DNA of 64,000 bases from the NCBI GenBank assembly GCA_036389455.1, contig DASVPW010000093.1:1-64000 (forward strand), in the 5' to 3' direction. This DNA comes from JAJKJG01 sp036389455. GTDB lineage: Bacteria; Pseudomonadota; Alphaproteobacteria; Rhizobiales; Beijerinckiaceae. Shown here in pieces: positions 16,977 to 24,553 of the stretch. Position 1 is the stretch's first letter. The number at the start of each line of letters is the position of its first letter. The notes under the pieces are model-generated. The model did not search any database, was not told the DNA's origin, and saw nothing but the letters and a program-made list of their open reading frames with translations. The position numbers and the translations under genes are program-made.

Positions 16977-17687
16977 ATGGCCCACAAGCTCGAGGACTTC
17001 ATCGAGAAGACCCGGCGCGCCACCACCACGGACGGCGTGAAGAACCTTTTGGCCAGGGCCCTTAACGGCGAGGGATACGACAACCTGGTCTTCGCATCAA
17101 CGCGAAATCGGGGGCTGCACGAGATCGTCTGGGCAGACTTCCCCCCGGGCTACGTGGAAGCATACCGGGACCATGGGTGGGACCGCATCGATCCGGTTCT
17201 CGAGCACGCTCAGCGCGCCCGCCGCCCCTTCTCCTGGGCGGAGGTGACGCACCCCTCGACGCTCACGGCCGAGCAGCGGGCCTTCCTGGACGACTGTCGC
17301 GCGATCGGGGTCCATTCGGGGCTGACCGTGCCCCTGCATGCCCCGGGGCAGCAGGTGGACCTGATCAGCGTGAGCCTGCGCAACGAACGCGAGGCTCCGA
17401 TTGCACGGGCGCCCTTCGTCTACGCGCTGGCGGTCCAGGCCTGGCTCCGGCACGGAGAGCTCGCCGCTCCGTCGGACAAGGCCGATGCTCCGCTCCTGAC
17501 CGGGCGCGAGCTCGAGTGCCTCAAATGGGTGAAGGACGGGAAGACCAACTGGGAGATCGGCAAGATCCTGTCGATCGCGGAGAGGACGGTCGAGTTCCAT
17601 CTGACGAACGTCATGCAGAAGCTCGGCGCCAGCAACCGGATCATGGCCGTCGTCGTGGCGATCCAGCTCGGGCTGCTGAAGCTCTGA
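16977..17687 (+). CDS. LuxR-type acyl-homoserine-lactone-responsive regulator
   Basis: A 236-aa regulator with an N-terminal autoinducer-binding domain (about 20-155) and a C-terminal LuxR HTH (about 172-232). In the binding domain the family residues are recognisable: the Tyr of EAYRDHGW, Asp of RIDPVL and Trp of RPFSWAE correspond to signal-contacting positions in TraR/LuxR. The HTH is typical (LTGRELECLKWVKDGK, ERTVEFHLTNVMQKLG). It lies about 2.6 kb from the luxI start. It is very likely the cognate receptor. Confidence 0.92.
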   Translation: MAHKLEDFIEKTRRATTTDGVKNLLARALNGEGYDNLVFASTRNRGLHEIVWADFPPGYVEAYRDHGWDRIDPVLEHAQRARRPFSWAEVTHPSTLTAEQRAFLDDCRAIGVHSGLTVPLHAPGQQVDLISVSLRNEREAPIARAPFVYALAVQAWLRHGELAAPSDKADAPLLTGRELECLKWVKDGKTNWEIGKILSIAERTVEFHLTNVMQKLGASNRIMAVVVAIQLGLLKL

Positions 17688-17787
17688 TCTGCACCGCGGC
17701 TGCGGCCCGATCTGCGGCTTTCCTCAGGTTGACGGCGTGGGATGCCGGACGACCAAATCGGCAGGCATCCTCTTGTGCGTGCCCGTC

Positions 17788-18162
17788 ATGCCCTCGCATG
17801 GTCCGAATGCCGCAGTCAGCGAGGCCGGAGAAGATCCGCTGCTCGGCGAAACGATGGCCCTCGTGGAAATCCAGGCTTGCGCTTTCGCGATCGCACGCGC
17901 GCTCGATCCCGTTCTCGACAGGCTCTTGAGCGACCGCGGCGTGCCGGCGTCGCCGGGGAGCTCGACGCGGGCCGCGACGGGCGCCTCGCGGGCGGGACTA
18001 CTCACCAGCCTGCGCATGCTCCTGCACATCCGCGCGGAAGCGCGCCGCCTCGGGACGCACGCCATCGACCTGCCGCTGATCGACACCTGCATCGAGTACC
18101 TCGCGCGACGATCCTCCGATCGGGCAATGATGCCGAAGGGCGGCGGACGCGCCCTGCACTGA
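17788..18162 (+). CDS. Small hypothetical protein in the quorum-sensing island
   Basis: I do not recognise this protein of about 124 aa. It is helical and leucine/alanine-rich, with RAGLLTSLRMLLHIRAEARR followed by LIDTCIEYLARR. It has no signal peptide or membrane segment. I chose the ATG at 17788; the frame is open from a GTG at 17737. It lies just after luxR and is convergent with the aminotransferase gene, 6 bases away. Its helical pattern is loosely like that of the 88-aa protein beside luxI (AVSYLIRVASKAGLEGVAAK), a weak hint of relation. Confidence 0.5.
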   Translation: MPSHGPNAAVSEAGEDPLLGETMALVEIQACAFAIARALDPVLDRLLSDRGVPASPGSSTRAATGASRAGLLTSLRMLLHIRAEARRLGTHAIDLPLIDTCIEYLARRSSDRAMMPKGGGRALH

Positions 18163-18168
18163 GTTCCC

Positions 18169-19476
18169 TCAAGCCGCCCTGGTCGAACGCTCGGCGTCAT
18201 GGGCCGCCGCCTCGGCCCCGATCGCGTCCGCAAGCCGACTTAGGCCCTGATCGAGCACGTCGGCCTCGATGGTGAGGGGCGGCAGCAGCTTCAGCACCTC
18301 GCCGCGAGGCCCCGCCGTCTCGACCAGGACGCCCCTGTCGTAGGCCGCACGCGCCACGCCCGTCGCCGACGCGCCGCTCGGGAACGCGACGCCGCGCATC
18401 ATGCCGAGGCCCTTGGCCCGGAGCCCGAGCCTCGGATGGCCGGCGACGATCTCGGCAATCCATCTCTCGATGGTGCTCGCGCGCCGGGCGATGTCGGCGA
18501 TGAAGTCGGCCTCGGTCCAGAAGTCCAGCGCCGCCGCCGCCGTGACGAACGCCAGGTTGTTGCCGCGGAAGGTGCCGCTGTGCTCGCCGGGCGCCCAGGC
18601 ATCGCAGTCGGGGCGGAGCAGCACCAGCGACATCGGCAGCCCGAGCCCGCTCAGGGATTTGGAGAGGCAGACGACGTCCGGCGTGATCCCGGCACGCTCG
18701 AAGCTGAAGAACGGCCCCGTGCGGCCGCAGCCGGCCTGGATGTCGTCCACGATCAGAAGCGCGCCCATCCGGCGCGCGACCTCGGCGAGACGGCGCAGCC
18801 ACGGGACGGACGCCACGTTGAGACCGCCTTCTCCCTGCACCGTCTCGACGATGAAGGCGGCGGGAAGCTCGATGCCGCCGGAGCCGTCGCGGGACATCGC
18901 CTCGAAGCGGTCGAGATCGTCGACCCCCGCGCCCTCGTAGCCGTCGAAGGGCAGCCGGACCACCCCGTGCAGCAACGCCAGAGACGCGCTGCGCGCCGCC
19001 CGGTTCCCGGTGGCGGCGAGCGCCCCCAGCGACACGCCGTGGAACGCATTGCTGAAGGCCGCGACCGTGGTGCGCCCCGTGACCTTGCGGGCAAGCTTCA
19101 GCGCTGCCTCGACCGCGTTCGTGCCCGTCGGCCCGGTGAACTGGAGCTTGTAGTCGAGGCCGCGCGGCTCGAGCACGACCTTCCGGAATTTCGCGATGAA
19201 ATCACGCCGCGCCGTCGTGTTGAGGTCGAGGGCGTTCAGCATGCCGTCGCCAAGGAGATATGCGACGGCCGGCGCCTTGATGCGCGGATGGTTGTGTCCG
19301 TAGTTGAGAGACCCGCAGGCGGACAGGAAGTCGATGTACCGGTTCCCGTCCTCGTCGACGACGACGGCGTTCCGCCCGGTCCGGAACGTGCACGGAATAT
19401 GGCGCGAGTAGTAGCGGACGTTCGACTCGCAGACGTCCGCACCTGCCGGCGCCGGCCTAATGCGTCTTGGCTGCAT
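18169..19476 (-). CDS. Class III aminotransferase, diaminobutyrate--2-oxoglutarate transaminase type
   Basis: A 435-aa PLP enzyme of class III. The start of the fold reads NVRYYSRHIPCTFRTGR and DEDGNRYIDFLSACGSLNYG, then QFTGPTGTNAVEAALKLAR, the Asp of LIVDDIQAGCGRTG, and the PLP lysine in LSKSLSGLGLPMSLVLL. This lysine block and the N-terminus match EctB/diaminobutyrate aminotransferases, which convert aspartate semialdehyde and glutamate to L-2,4-diaminobutyrate. No ectA or ectC lies nearby, so ectoine synthesis is unlikely to be local. It overlaps the preceding 88-aa gene by 20 bases and is downstream of luxI in the same direction. Confidence 0.85.
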   Translation of the reverse strand: MQPRRIRPAPAGADVCESNVRYYSRHIPCTFRTGRNAVVVDEDGNRYIDFLSACGSLNYGHNHPRIKAPAVAYLLGDGMLNALDLNTTARRDFIAKFRKVVLEPRGLDYKLQFTGPTGTNAVEAALKLARKVTGRTTVAAFSNAFHGVSLGALAATGNRAARSASLALLHGVVRLPFDGYEGAGVDDLDRFEAMSRDGSGGIELPAAFIVETVQGEGGLNVASVPWLRRLAEVARRMGALLIVDDIQAGCGRTGPFFSFERAGITPDVVCLSKSLSGLGLPMSLVLLRPDCDAWAPGEHSGTFRGNNLAFVTAAAALDFWTEADFIADIARRASTIERWIAEIVAGHPRLGLRAKGLGMMRGVAFPSGASATGVARAAYDRGVLVETAGPRGEVLKLLPPLTIEADVLDQGLSRLADAIGAEAAAHDAERSTRAA

Positions 19477-19723
19477 GGGTTTTCCTCGCCCTTTGCGTGC
19501 GGCGGCTTGCGGTCGCGTTCCGGTCTCGCGCGCTGGCGGGATCGGAGGGGGCGAAGGTCGCTTCGACGAGATCGATCCTCACGGCGCAGAGCTTCGCCGC
19601 GACCCCTTCCAGCCCGGCCTTGGACGCGACGCGGATCAGGTACGACACCGCGTCGAGCATGTTCCGGGCCGCTCCGGCGGCGTCTCCGTCGCGGAGAACG
19701 GCGGGCCTCTTGCGCCAGGTCAT
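19457..19723 (-). CDS. 88-aa hypothetical protein overlapping luxI and the aminotransferase gene
   Basis: The start ATG overlaps the luxI stop (TCAT on the plus strand at 19720-19723), and its 3' end overlaps the aminotransferase start by 20 bases, so three genes are translationally linked. The first 55 residues look folded and helical (ARNMLDAVSYLIRVASKAGL, then KLCAVRIDLVEATF); the tail is Arg/Ala/Thr-rich and basic. There is no known domain that I can name. Its position recalls short ORFs reported just downstream of a luxI gene in Methylobacterium extorquens that were needed for signal production; that parallel is from memory and positional. Confidence 0.65.
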   Translation of the reverse strand: MTWRKRPAVLRDGDAAGAARNMLDAVSYLIRVASKAGLEGVAAKLCAVRIDLVEATFAPSDPASARDRNATASRRTQRARKTHAAKTH

Positions 19724-20337
19724 GCGGCGAGCCTCAGCGGCTTTGCCATCTCCAGCACCCGGCCGGAGATGCCGTAGCGCTCGCAGTGCCTCTCAGGGCG
19801 GATGTGCTCGCGGCCGACCATGAAGGCGCGCTCCATCTCGCCTTCGATCATGTCCGGCTTGCCGAGCCACCGCACTCCGGTCCGGATGAAGTGCTCGACA
19901 AGGTGAGGCCGGGTGACGCCCACCATCGTCCGGACGCCGTGCGCTTCGAAATACTCGCCGGCCCCGCACAGGAGCTCGGGGAGGATCTTGCGCCGGATGG
20001 AGGGTTCGACGGACCTGTCCACGCAGACGCGGGTGATCTCCCAGACGTCGGCGGACGAGGGCAGGTCGCCGTCCTCGACGAGATGGGGCCAGCAGCTCCG
20101 CAACATGTAGGGTCTGGTCGTGGGGAGCAGGCGGACGAGCCCGCGCACCACCAGGTCGGGATCGCGCCAGACGAGGTAGACGGCAGCGGGCGTGTCGAAC
20201 TCGTCGTACTCCATGCCATCGAAGCTCGGGTGCGGCAGACGGCGGCCCTCCACGAAGACGCGATGGCGCAGTCTTGCCTGCGAGGCCAGCGCATCCTGGA
20301 ACAGATGGGCGGTGCTCAAGGAAAATGCCTCGATCAT
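19720..20337 (-). CDS. Acyl-homoserine-lactone synthase (LuxI family)
   Basis: A 205-aa LuxI-type synthase, which makes N-acyl-homoserine lactone from S-adenosylmethionine and an acyl carrier. Conserved pieces are LRHRVFVEGRR (N-terminal Arg and Phe), EYDEFDTPAAVYLVW (the Asp-x-Phe-Asp region), GLVRLLPTTRPYML and the central Glu-x-x-Arg of WEITRVCVDR. Length is normal for the family. The ATG at 20337 follows GGGAGCAG; an upstream TTG frame to 20358 is less likely. A lux-box-like site lies about 56 bases upstream, suggesting positive autoregulation. Confidence 0.93.
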   Translation of the reverse strand: MIEAFSLSTAHLFQDALASQARLRHRVFVEGRRLPHPSFDGMEYDEFDTPAAVYLVWRDPDLVVRGLVRLLPTTRPYMLRSCWPHLVEDGDLPSSADVWEITRVCVDRSVEPSIRRKILPELLCGAGEYFEAHGVRTMVGVTRPHLVEHFIRTGVRWLGKPDMIEGEMERAFMVGREHIRPERHCERYGISGRVLEMAKPLRLAA

Positions 20338-20392
20338 CTTCTGCTCCCGCGATCGCAATGGCAGAAGAAGGCACTTTCCGGCGGCGCGATGG

Positions 20393-20412
20393 AACTGGGA
20401 TATTCCGCAGGT
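20393..20412 (-). promoter_or_regulatory. Lux-box-like operator upstream of luxI
   Basis: The 20-bp site reads ACCTGCGGAATATCCCAGTT on the luxI strand. It has the lux-box layout of an ACCTG half-site and a CAGTT half-site with an A/T centre, length 20, an imperfect dyad. It lies 56 bases before the luxI ATG, a sensible position for activation by the nearby LuxR. I have not found an equally good match before the hydrolase-luxR pair. Confidence 0.55.
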
Positions 20413-20584
20413 CCATGAGCAAATCAGGGATGTTTTCGGTTGCCGACATTCCGATCTGGACGATTACTCGTTATCCGTGAACTTTCCTGTTGCAACAACT
20501 TGGGACTGCTTCGACCGGATCCGCCCAGCTCAACCTCCAGCCGTCGGGCACGAGGCTTGCCTGCCCAGGGGCGTGAAGGTGGGA

Positions 20585-21172
20585 ATGATCGAGAGAGGCC
20601 TCACCGTGGCCGTCGTCGGCCCGAGCCGGGCCCGTGCCGCCGTCGTCGAGGACGGACTGCGCGGTTCGGGGGTGGGCAAGGTTGTCGTCATACCGGACAC
20701 CGCGGACCTCCTGGAGCGGCTCGCGGCGGTCAATCCGGACGTGGTGGTAATCGACCTCGAGAGCCCGAGCCGCGACCTCCTCGAAGAGATGTTCCAGGTC
20801 TCGCGCTCGGTCGGACGACCGGTCGCCATGTTCGTCGACCAGTCCGATCCCGCCATGGCGCAGGCCGCGGTCGACGCCGGCATCTCGGCCTACGTGGTCG
20901 ACGGCCTGCGCCCCGAGCGTGTCAAGGCGATCGTCGACGTCGCGATCCTGCGCTTCAACGCCTTCGCCCGGCTCGAGCGCGAGCTGTCGGCGGTGCGGGG
21001 CGAGCTCGCCGACCGCAAGCTCGTCGAGCGGGCGAAGGGCGTGCTCATGAAGGCGAAGGGCATCCCCGAGGCGGAGGCCTACGCGCTCCTGCGGCGCACC
21101 GCCATGAACGAGAAGCGCAAGATCGCCGAGATCGCCCGCGCCCTCGTCACCGGCGCCGAGCTCCTGAAATGA
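20585..21172 (+). CDS. nasT: ANTAR-domain antitermination regulator, NasT-like
   Basis: A 195-aa response-regulator-like protein with an N-terminal pseudo-receiver (LTVAVVGPSRARAAV, Asp57 in VVVIDLES, but no acidic pair at the N-terminus) and a C-terminal ANTAR RNA-binding domain (about 125-190; DRKLVERAKGVLMKAKG then LRRTAMNEKRKIAEIAR). NasT proteins bind nascent leader RNA of nitrate genes and prevent termination. The gene directly precedes the nitrate uptake operon and its terminator-bearing leader. I chose the ATG at 20585; the longer frame upstream covers the luxI promoter. The usual NasS partner is not adjacent. Confidence 0.88.
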   Translation: MIERGLTVAVVGPSRARAAVVEDGLRGSGVGKVVVIPDTADLLERLAAVNPDVVVIDLESPSRDLLEEMFQVSRSVGRPVAMFVDQSDPAMAQAAVDAGISAYVVDGLRPERVKAIVDVAILRFNAFARLERELSAVRGELADRKLVERAKGVLMKAKGIPEAEAYALLRRTAMNEKRKIAEIARALVTGAELLK

Positions 21173-21231
21173 CCTCGCGCCCGTAGCCGCCCCGTCCGGG
21201 CCGCCTGATCAAAATCCGGCGTCGCTGCCGC

Positions 21232-21438
21232 CTTTATGTGCAGCGCACAAGCCAGCCGGCGGCTCCGCCGTGCGCACCCGTGGCAGCCAGGCTGGCACGC
21301 GGCTTGAATGAAAGGGCGCGGCCGCCGTCAACGGCGACGACGGTCGATCGTCAGCAGCGCCGCTGACCCTGAAGACCTTGCACGGCCCGCCGATCCCCGG
21401 TGGCGCTGGCATGTGTCTTCGAGGGCGGCGGCTTTTTC
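21232..21438 (+). promoter_or_regulatory. Structured leader of the nitrate operon, candidate ANTAR target
   Basis: Between nasT and nrtA the DNA is dense with pairing. It holds TGTGC-AGC-GCACA near 21236-21248, CGGCG-GCTC-CGCCG near 21258-21271, a near-perfect GTGGCAGC/GCTGGCAC stem around 21280-21300, and outer AAGCC/GGCTT arms. This is followed by a U-run terminator. The layout is what is known for NasT-controlled leaders: hairpins that bind the ANTAR domain and so prevent a downstream terminator. The exact hexaloop motif needs folding to confirm. Confidence 0.5.
21359..21437 (+). terminator. Rho-independent attenuator before nrtA
   Basis: The left arm at 21359-21376 (GCCGC, then CCCT and GAAGAC) pairs with the right arm at 21415-21432 (GTCTTC, AGGG, GGCGGC), with small bulges. 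Five T residues follow immediately (21433-21437). It ends about 35 bases before the nrtA start, so it would cut off transcription of the whole nitrate operon unless antitermination occurs. Confidence 0.6.
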
Positions 21439-21471
21439 GTTTCCGGCCCCGACGCATGCGGGGCCAAGCGG

Positions 21472-22782
21472 ATGGGGACCATGGGCGACGTTTCGACGAA
21501 GGGCATCACGCGGCGCAGGCTCTTGAAGGAGGCTGGCGCGACGGCGGCGCTGGTCGCAGCCGCGAAAGCGGCGTTTCCGGGCGGCGCCTTCGCGCAAGGG
21601 GCCGGGCCGGAGACGAAGGCCGCAAGGCTCGGCTTCATCGCGTTGACCGACGCGGCGCCGCTCTTCGTCGCGAAGGAGAAGGGCCTCTTCGCGAAGCACG
21701 GCATGCCCGACGTCGAGGTGCAGAAGCAGGCCTCGTGGGGCACGACGCGCGACAACCTCGTCCTTGGCTCCGAAGGCAGCGGCATCGACGGGGCCCACAT
21801 CCTCACCCCGATGCCCTACCTCATCAGCGCCGGTAAGGTGACGCAGAACAGCGTGCCGACGCCGATGTACATCCTGGCGCGGCTCAACCTCAACGGCCAG
21901 TGCATCTCGGTCGCCAAGGAGTACGCCGACATCAGGGTCGGCCTCGACACGCGGCCGTTCAAGGAGGCGCTCCTGAAGAAGAAGGCCTCCGGCAAGGCCG
22001 TCAAGGCCGCCATGACCTTCCCGGGCGGCACGCACGACCTCTGGATCCGCTACTGGCTCGCCGCCGGCGGCATCGACCCCGACCGCGACATCGAGACGAT
22101 CGTCGTGCCGCCGCCCCAGATGGTGGCGAACATGAAGGTCGGGACCATGGACTGCTTCTGCGTCTGCGAGCCCTGGAACCTCCAGCTCGTGCACCAGAGC
22201 ATCGGCTACACCGCGATCACCACCGGCGAGCTGTGGGACCGCCACCCCGAGAAGTCGTTCGGCCTGCGCGCGGCCTGGGTCGACAAGCACCCCCGCGCCG
22301 CAAAGGCCCTGCTGATGGCCGTCATGGAGGCGCAGCAGTGGTGCGAAAAGCCGGAGAACCGCGACGAGGTCGCGGCGATCTGCGCCAAGCGCCAGTGGAT
22401 CAACTGCCCGGTCGAGGACGTGACCGACCGCGTCAAGGGCAAGTTCGACTACGGCACCGGCCGGGTGGTCGAGGCGAGCCCGCACGTCATGCGCTACTGG
22501 GCCGACCACGCCTCCTACCCCTTCCGCAGCCACGACGCCTGGTTCCTCACCGAGGACATCCGCTGGGGCAAGTTCGAGCCGACCCTCGACGTGAAGGCGC
22601 TCATCGCCAAGGTCAACCGCGAGGACCTCTGGCGCGAGGCCGCGAAGAAGCTCGGCGTCGCGGCGGCCGACGTCCCGGCATCGAGCTCGCGCGGCAAGGA
22701 GACCTTCTTCGACGGCAAGGTCTTCGATCCGGACGACCCCGCCGCCTACCTCGCGGCCCTCGACATCAAGCGGGTCGCCTGA
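21472..22782 (+). CDS. nrtA: Nitrate ABC transporter, substrate-binding protein (Tat-exported)
   Basis: A 436-aa NrtA/CmpA-type binding protein for nitrate or nitrite. The N-terminus has a Tat signal (TRRRLLK, then a hydrophobic stretch ending AFAQG), so it is exported folded. Mature-domain features are LGFIALTDAAPLFVAKEKGL, GSEGSGIDGAHILTPMPYL, MTFPGGTHDLWIRYWLAAGG and the anion-site region MDCFCVCEPWNLQL. Two starts are possible, 21472 and 21481; GGGG ends 8 bases before 21472, so I favour that. It is the first gene of the operon nrtA-nrtB-nrtD and overlaps nrtB by one base. Confidence 0.9.
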   Translation: MGTMGDVSTKGITRRRLLKEAGATAALVAAAKAAFPGGAFAQGAGPETKAARLGFIALTDAAPLFVAKEKGLFAKHGMPDVEVQKQASWGTTRDNLVLGSEGSGIDGAHILTPMPYLISAGKVTQNSVPTPMYILARLNLNGQCISVAKEYADIRVGLDTRPFKEALLKKKASGKAVKAAMTFPGGTHDLWIRYWLAAGGIDPDRDIETIVVPPPQMVANMKVGTMDCFCVCEPWNLQLVHQSIGYTAITTGELWDRHPEKSFGLRAAWVDKHPRAAKALLMAVMEAQQWCEKPENRDEVAAICAKRQWINCPVEDVTDRVKGKFDYGTGRVVEASPHVMRYWADHASYPFRSHDAWFLTEDIRWGKFEPTLDVKALIAKVNREDLWREAAKKLGVAAADVPASSSRGKETFFDGKVFDPDDPAAYLAALDIKRVA

Positions 22783-23675
22783 TGAGCCTCTCCGCCCTCA
22801 AGCTCGAAAACCCGGCAACCCTGCCCGCCAGGCCCGGCCAGGTGCTGGCCCTGCCGGCGCGCCGGCCGCACGTTCTTGGCAGGGCGCTCTCGGTTGTGCG
22901 CGCGCTCGCGGCCCGCATCGTGCCGCCCATGGTGGTGCTGGCGCTCGTGCTCCTCGTGTGGGAGCTCGCGTGCCGCCGCACCGGCGCCGGCCTTCCGCCG
23001 CCGTCCGTCGTCTTCCGCGACACCTTCGAGCTGATCGCCGACCCGTTCTTCGACCGCGGCGGCATCGACAAGGGGCTGTTCTGGCACGTGAGCGCGAGCC
23101 TGCAGCGCGTCGCCTTCGGCTATGCGCTCGCCGCCATTGCCGGCATCGCGCTTGGCACCCTCGTCGGCCAGTCGGTGTGGGCGATGCGCGGGCTCGACCC
23201 GCTGTTCCAGGTGCTGCGCACGGTGCCGCCGCTCGCCTGGCTGCCGCTCTCGCTCGCCGCCTTCCGCGACGGCCAGCCCTCGGCGATCTTCGTCATCTTC
23301 ATCACCGCGATCTGGCCGATCGTCATCAACACCGCGGTCGGCATCCGCAACATCCCGCAGGACTACCGCAACGTCGCGGCGGTGCTGCGGCTCAACTCGT
23401 TCGAGTTCTTCCTGAAGATCATGGTGCCGGCGGCGGCGCCCTACATCTTCACGGGGCTTCGCATCGGCATCGGCCTGTCGTGGCTCGCGATCGTCGCGGC
23501 CGAGATGCTGATCGGCGGCGTCGGCATCGGCTTCTTCATCTGGGACGCCTGGAACTCCTCGCACATCAGCGAGATCGTCCTGGCGCTGACCTACGTCGGG
23601 CTGATCGGCTTTCTCCTCGACCGTCTCGTCGCCGCCGCCGGCAGCTTCGTGACCCGCGGCACGAGCGCGCAATAG
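22782..23675 (+). CDS. nrtB: Nitrate ABC transporter, permease
   Basis: A 297-aa inner-membrane permease of the NrtB/SsuC family with about six membrane helices and the ATPase-contact EAA-like loop (AAVLRLNSFEFFLKIMVPAA). Other family blocks are LVWELACRR, RVAFGYALAAIAGIALGTLVG and RTVPPLAWLPLSLAAF. The start codon shares one base with the nrtA stop (TGATG), so the two are coupled. The N-terminal 40 residues are Pro/Arg-rich and cytoplasmic. Confidence 0.92.
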   Translation: MSLSALKLENPATLPARPGQVLALPARRPHVLGRALSVVRALAARIVPPMVVLALVLLVWELACRRTGAGLPPPSVVFRDTFELIADPFFDRGGIDKGLFWHVSASLQRVAFGYALAAIAGIALGTLVGQSVWAMRGLDPLFQVLRTVPPLAWLPLSLAAFRDGQPSAIFVIFITAIWPIVINTAVGIRNIPQDYRNVAAVLRLNSFEFFLKIMVPAAAPYIFTGLRIGIGLSWLAIVAAEMLIGGVGIGFFIWDAWNSSHISEIVLALTYVGLIGFLLDRLVAAAGSFVTRGTSAQ

Positions 23676-23685
23676 GGGGGCGGCG

Positions 23686-24483
23686 ATGGCCTATCTTCAG
23701 ATCGACCGGGTCGGCATCACCTTCTCCCGCGGCGGCGCCTCAACCGAGGTGCTGCGCGACGTGAGCCTGAAGGTCGCCCGGGGCGAGTACGTCTCGATCA
23801 TCGGCCACTCCGGCTGCGGCAAGTCGACTCTTTTGAACATCGTGGCGGGGCTCTTGCGCGCCTCGACCGGCGGCGTGCTCCTCGAGGAGCGCGAGGTCAA
23901 CGCGCCGGGACCGGACCGCGCCGTCGTGTTCCAGAACCACTCCCTCCTGCCCTGGCTCACCGTGCGCGAGAACGTCGGGCTCGCCGTCGACAAGGTCTTC
24001 GGTGGGGTGAAGTCGCGCGCCGAGCGCCGCGAATGGATCGACTACAACCTCAGCCTCGTGCGCATGAACCACGCGGCGGACAAGCGCCCGAACGAGATCT
24101 CGGGCGGCATGAAGCAGCGCGTCGGCATCGCCCGGGCGCTCGCCATGGAGCCGAAGATCCTTCTCCTCGACGAGCCTTTCGGAGCTCTCGACGCGCTGAC
24201 GCGGGCGCACCTCCAGGACCAGGTCATGGAGATCCACGCCCGCCTCGGCAACACCATCCTGATGATCACCCACGACGTCGACGAGGCGGCGCTGCTCTCC
24301 GACCGCATCGTCATGATGACGAACGGCCCCGCGGCGACCATCGGCGAGATCCTGAACGTGCGCCTCGACCGGCCGCGCCGCCGCCTCGACCTCGTCGACG
24401 ACCACACGTACAACCACGCCCGCGCCGCCGTGCTCGAGTTCCTCTACGCCCGCCACGCCGCGCCCGCGCTCGCGGCGGCGTGA
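23686..24483 (+). CDS. nrtD: Nitrate ABC transporter, ATP-binding protein
   Basis: A 265-aa ABC ATPase. Walker A is GHSGCGKST near residue 45, the Q-loop is VFQNHSLLPW, the signature is ISGGMKQR, Walker B is ILLLDEPF and the switch His is in MITHDVDEA. The length fits NrtD/SsuB, without the extra binding-protein-like domain of cyanobacterial NrtC. It follows nrtB by 10 bases and completes the importer. Confidence 0.92.
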   Translation: MAYLQIDRVGITFSRGGASTEVLRDVSLKVARGEYVSIIGHSGCGKSTLLNIVAGLLRASTGGVLLEEREVNAPGPDRAVVFQNHSLLPWLTVRENVGLAVDKVFGGVKSRAERREWIDYNLSLVRMNHAADKRPNEISGGMKQRVGIARALAMEPKILLLDEPFGALDALTRAHLQDQVMEIHARLGNTILMITHDVDEAALLSDRIVMMTNGPAATIGEILNVRLDRPRRRLDLVDDHTYNHARAAVLEFLYARHAAPALAAA

Positions 24484-24512
24484 CATGGGAATGCGGGCGA
24501 TGCCGCCGTTCG

Positions 24513-24536
24513 CCTCTCCCCGCCTGCGGGGAGAGG
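24513..24536. repeat. Perfect palindrome of the CTCTCCCC repeat family
   Basis: Arms CCTCTCCCCGC (24513-24523) and GCGGGGAGAGG (24526-24536) with a 2-base loop. It lies in the 70-base gap between nrtD and the FAD oxidoreductase gene, within one transcript, so it could form a strong intercistronic RNA hairpin and change relative expression. Confidence 0.85.
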
Positions 24537-24553
24537 AGTTTCGGGGCTCCCCC

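Noticed and set aside
18169..19476. Ectoine biosynthesis locus
   Set aside because: The aminotransferase resembles EctB, but ectA and ectC are not present; a quorum-sensing context fits better.
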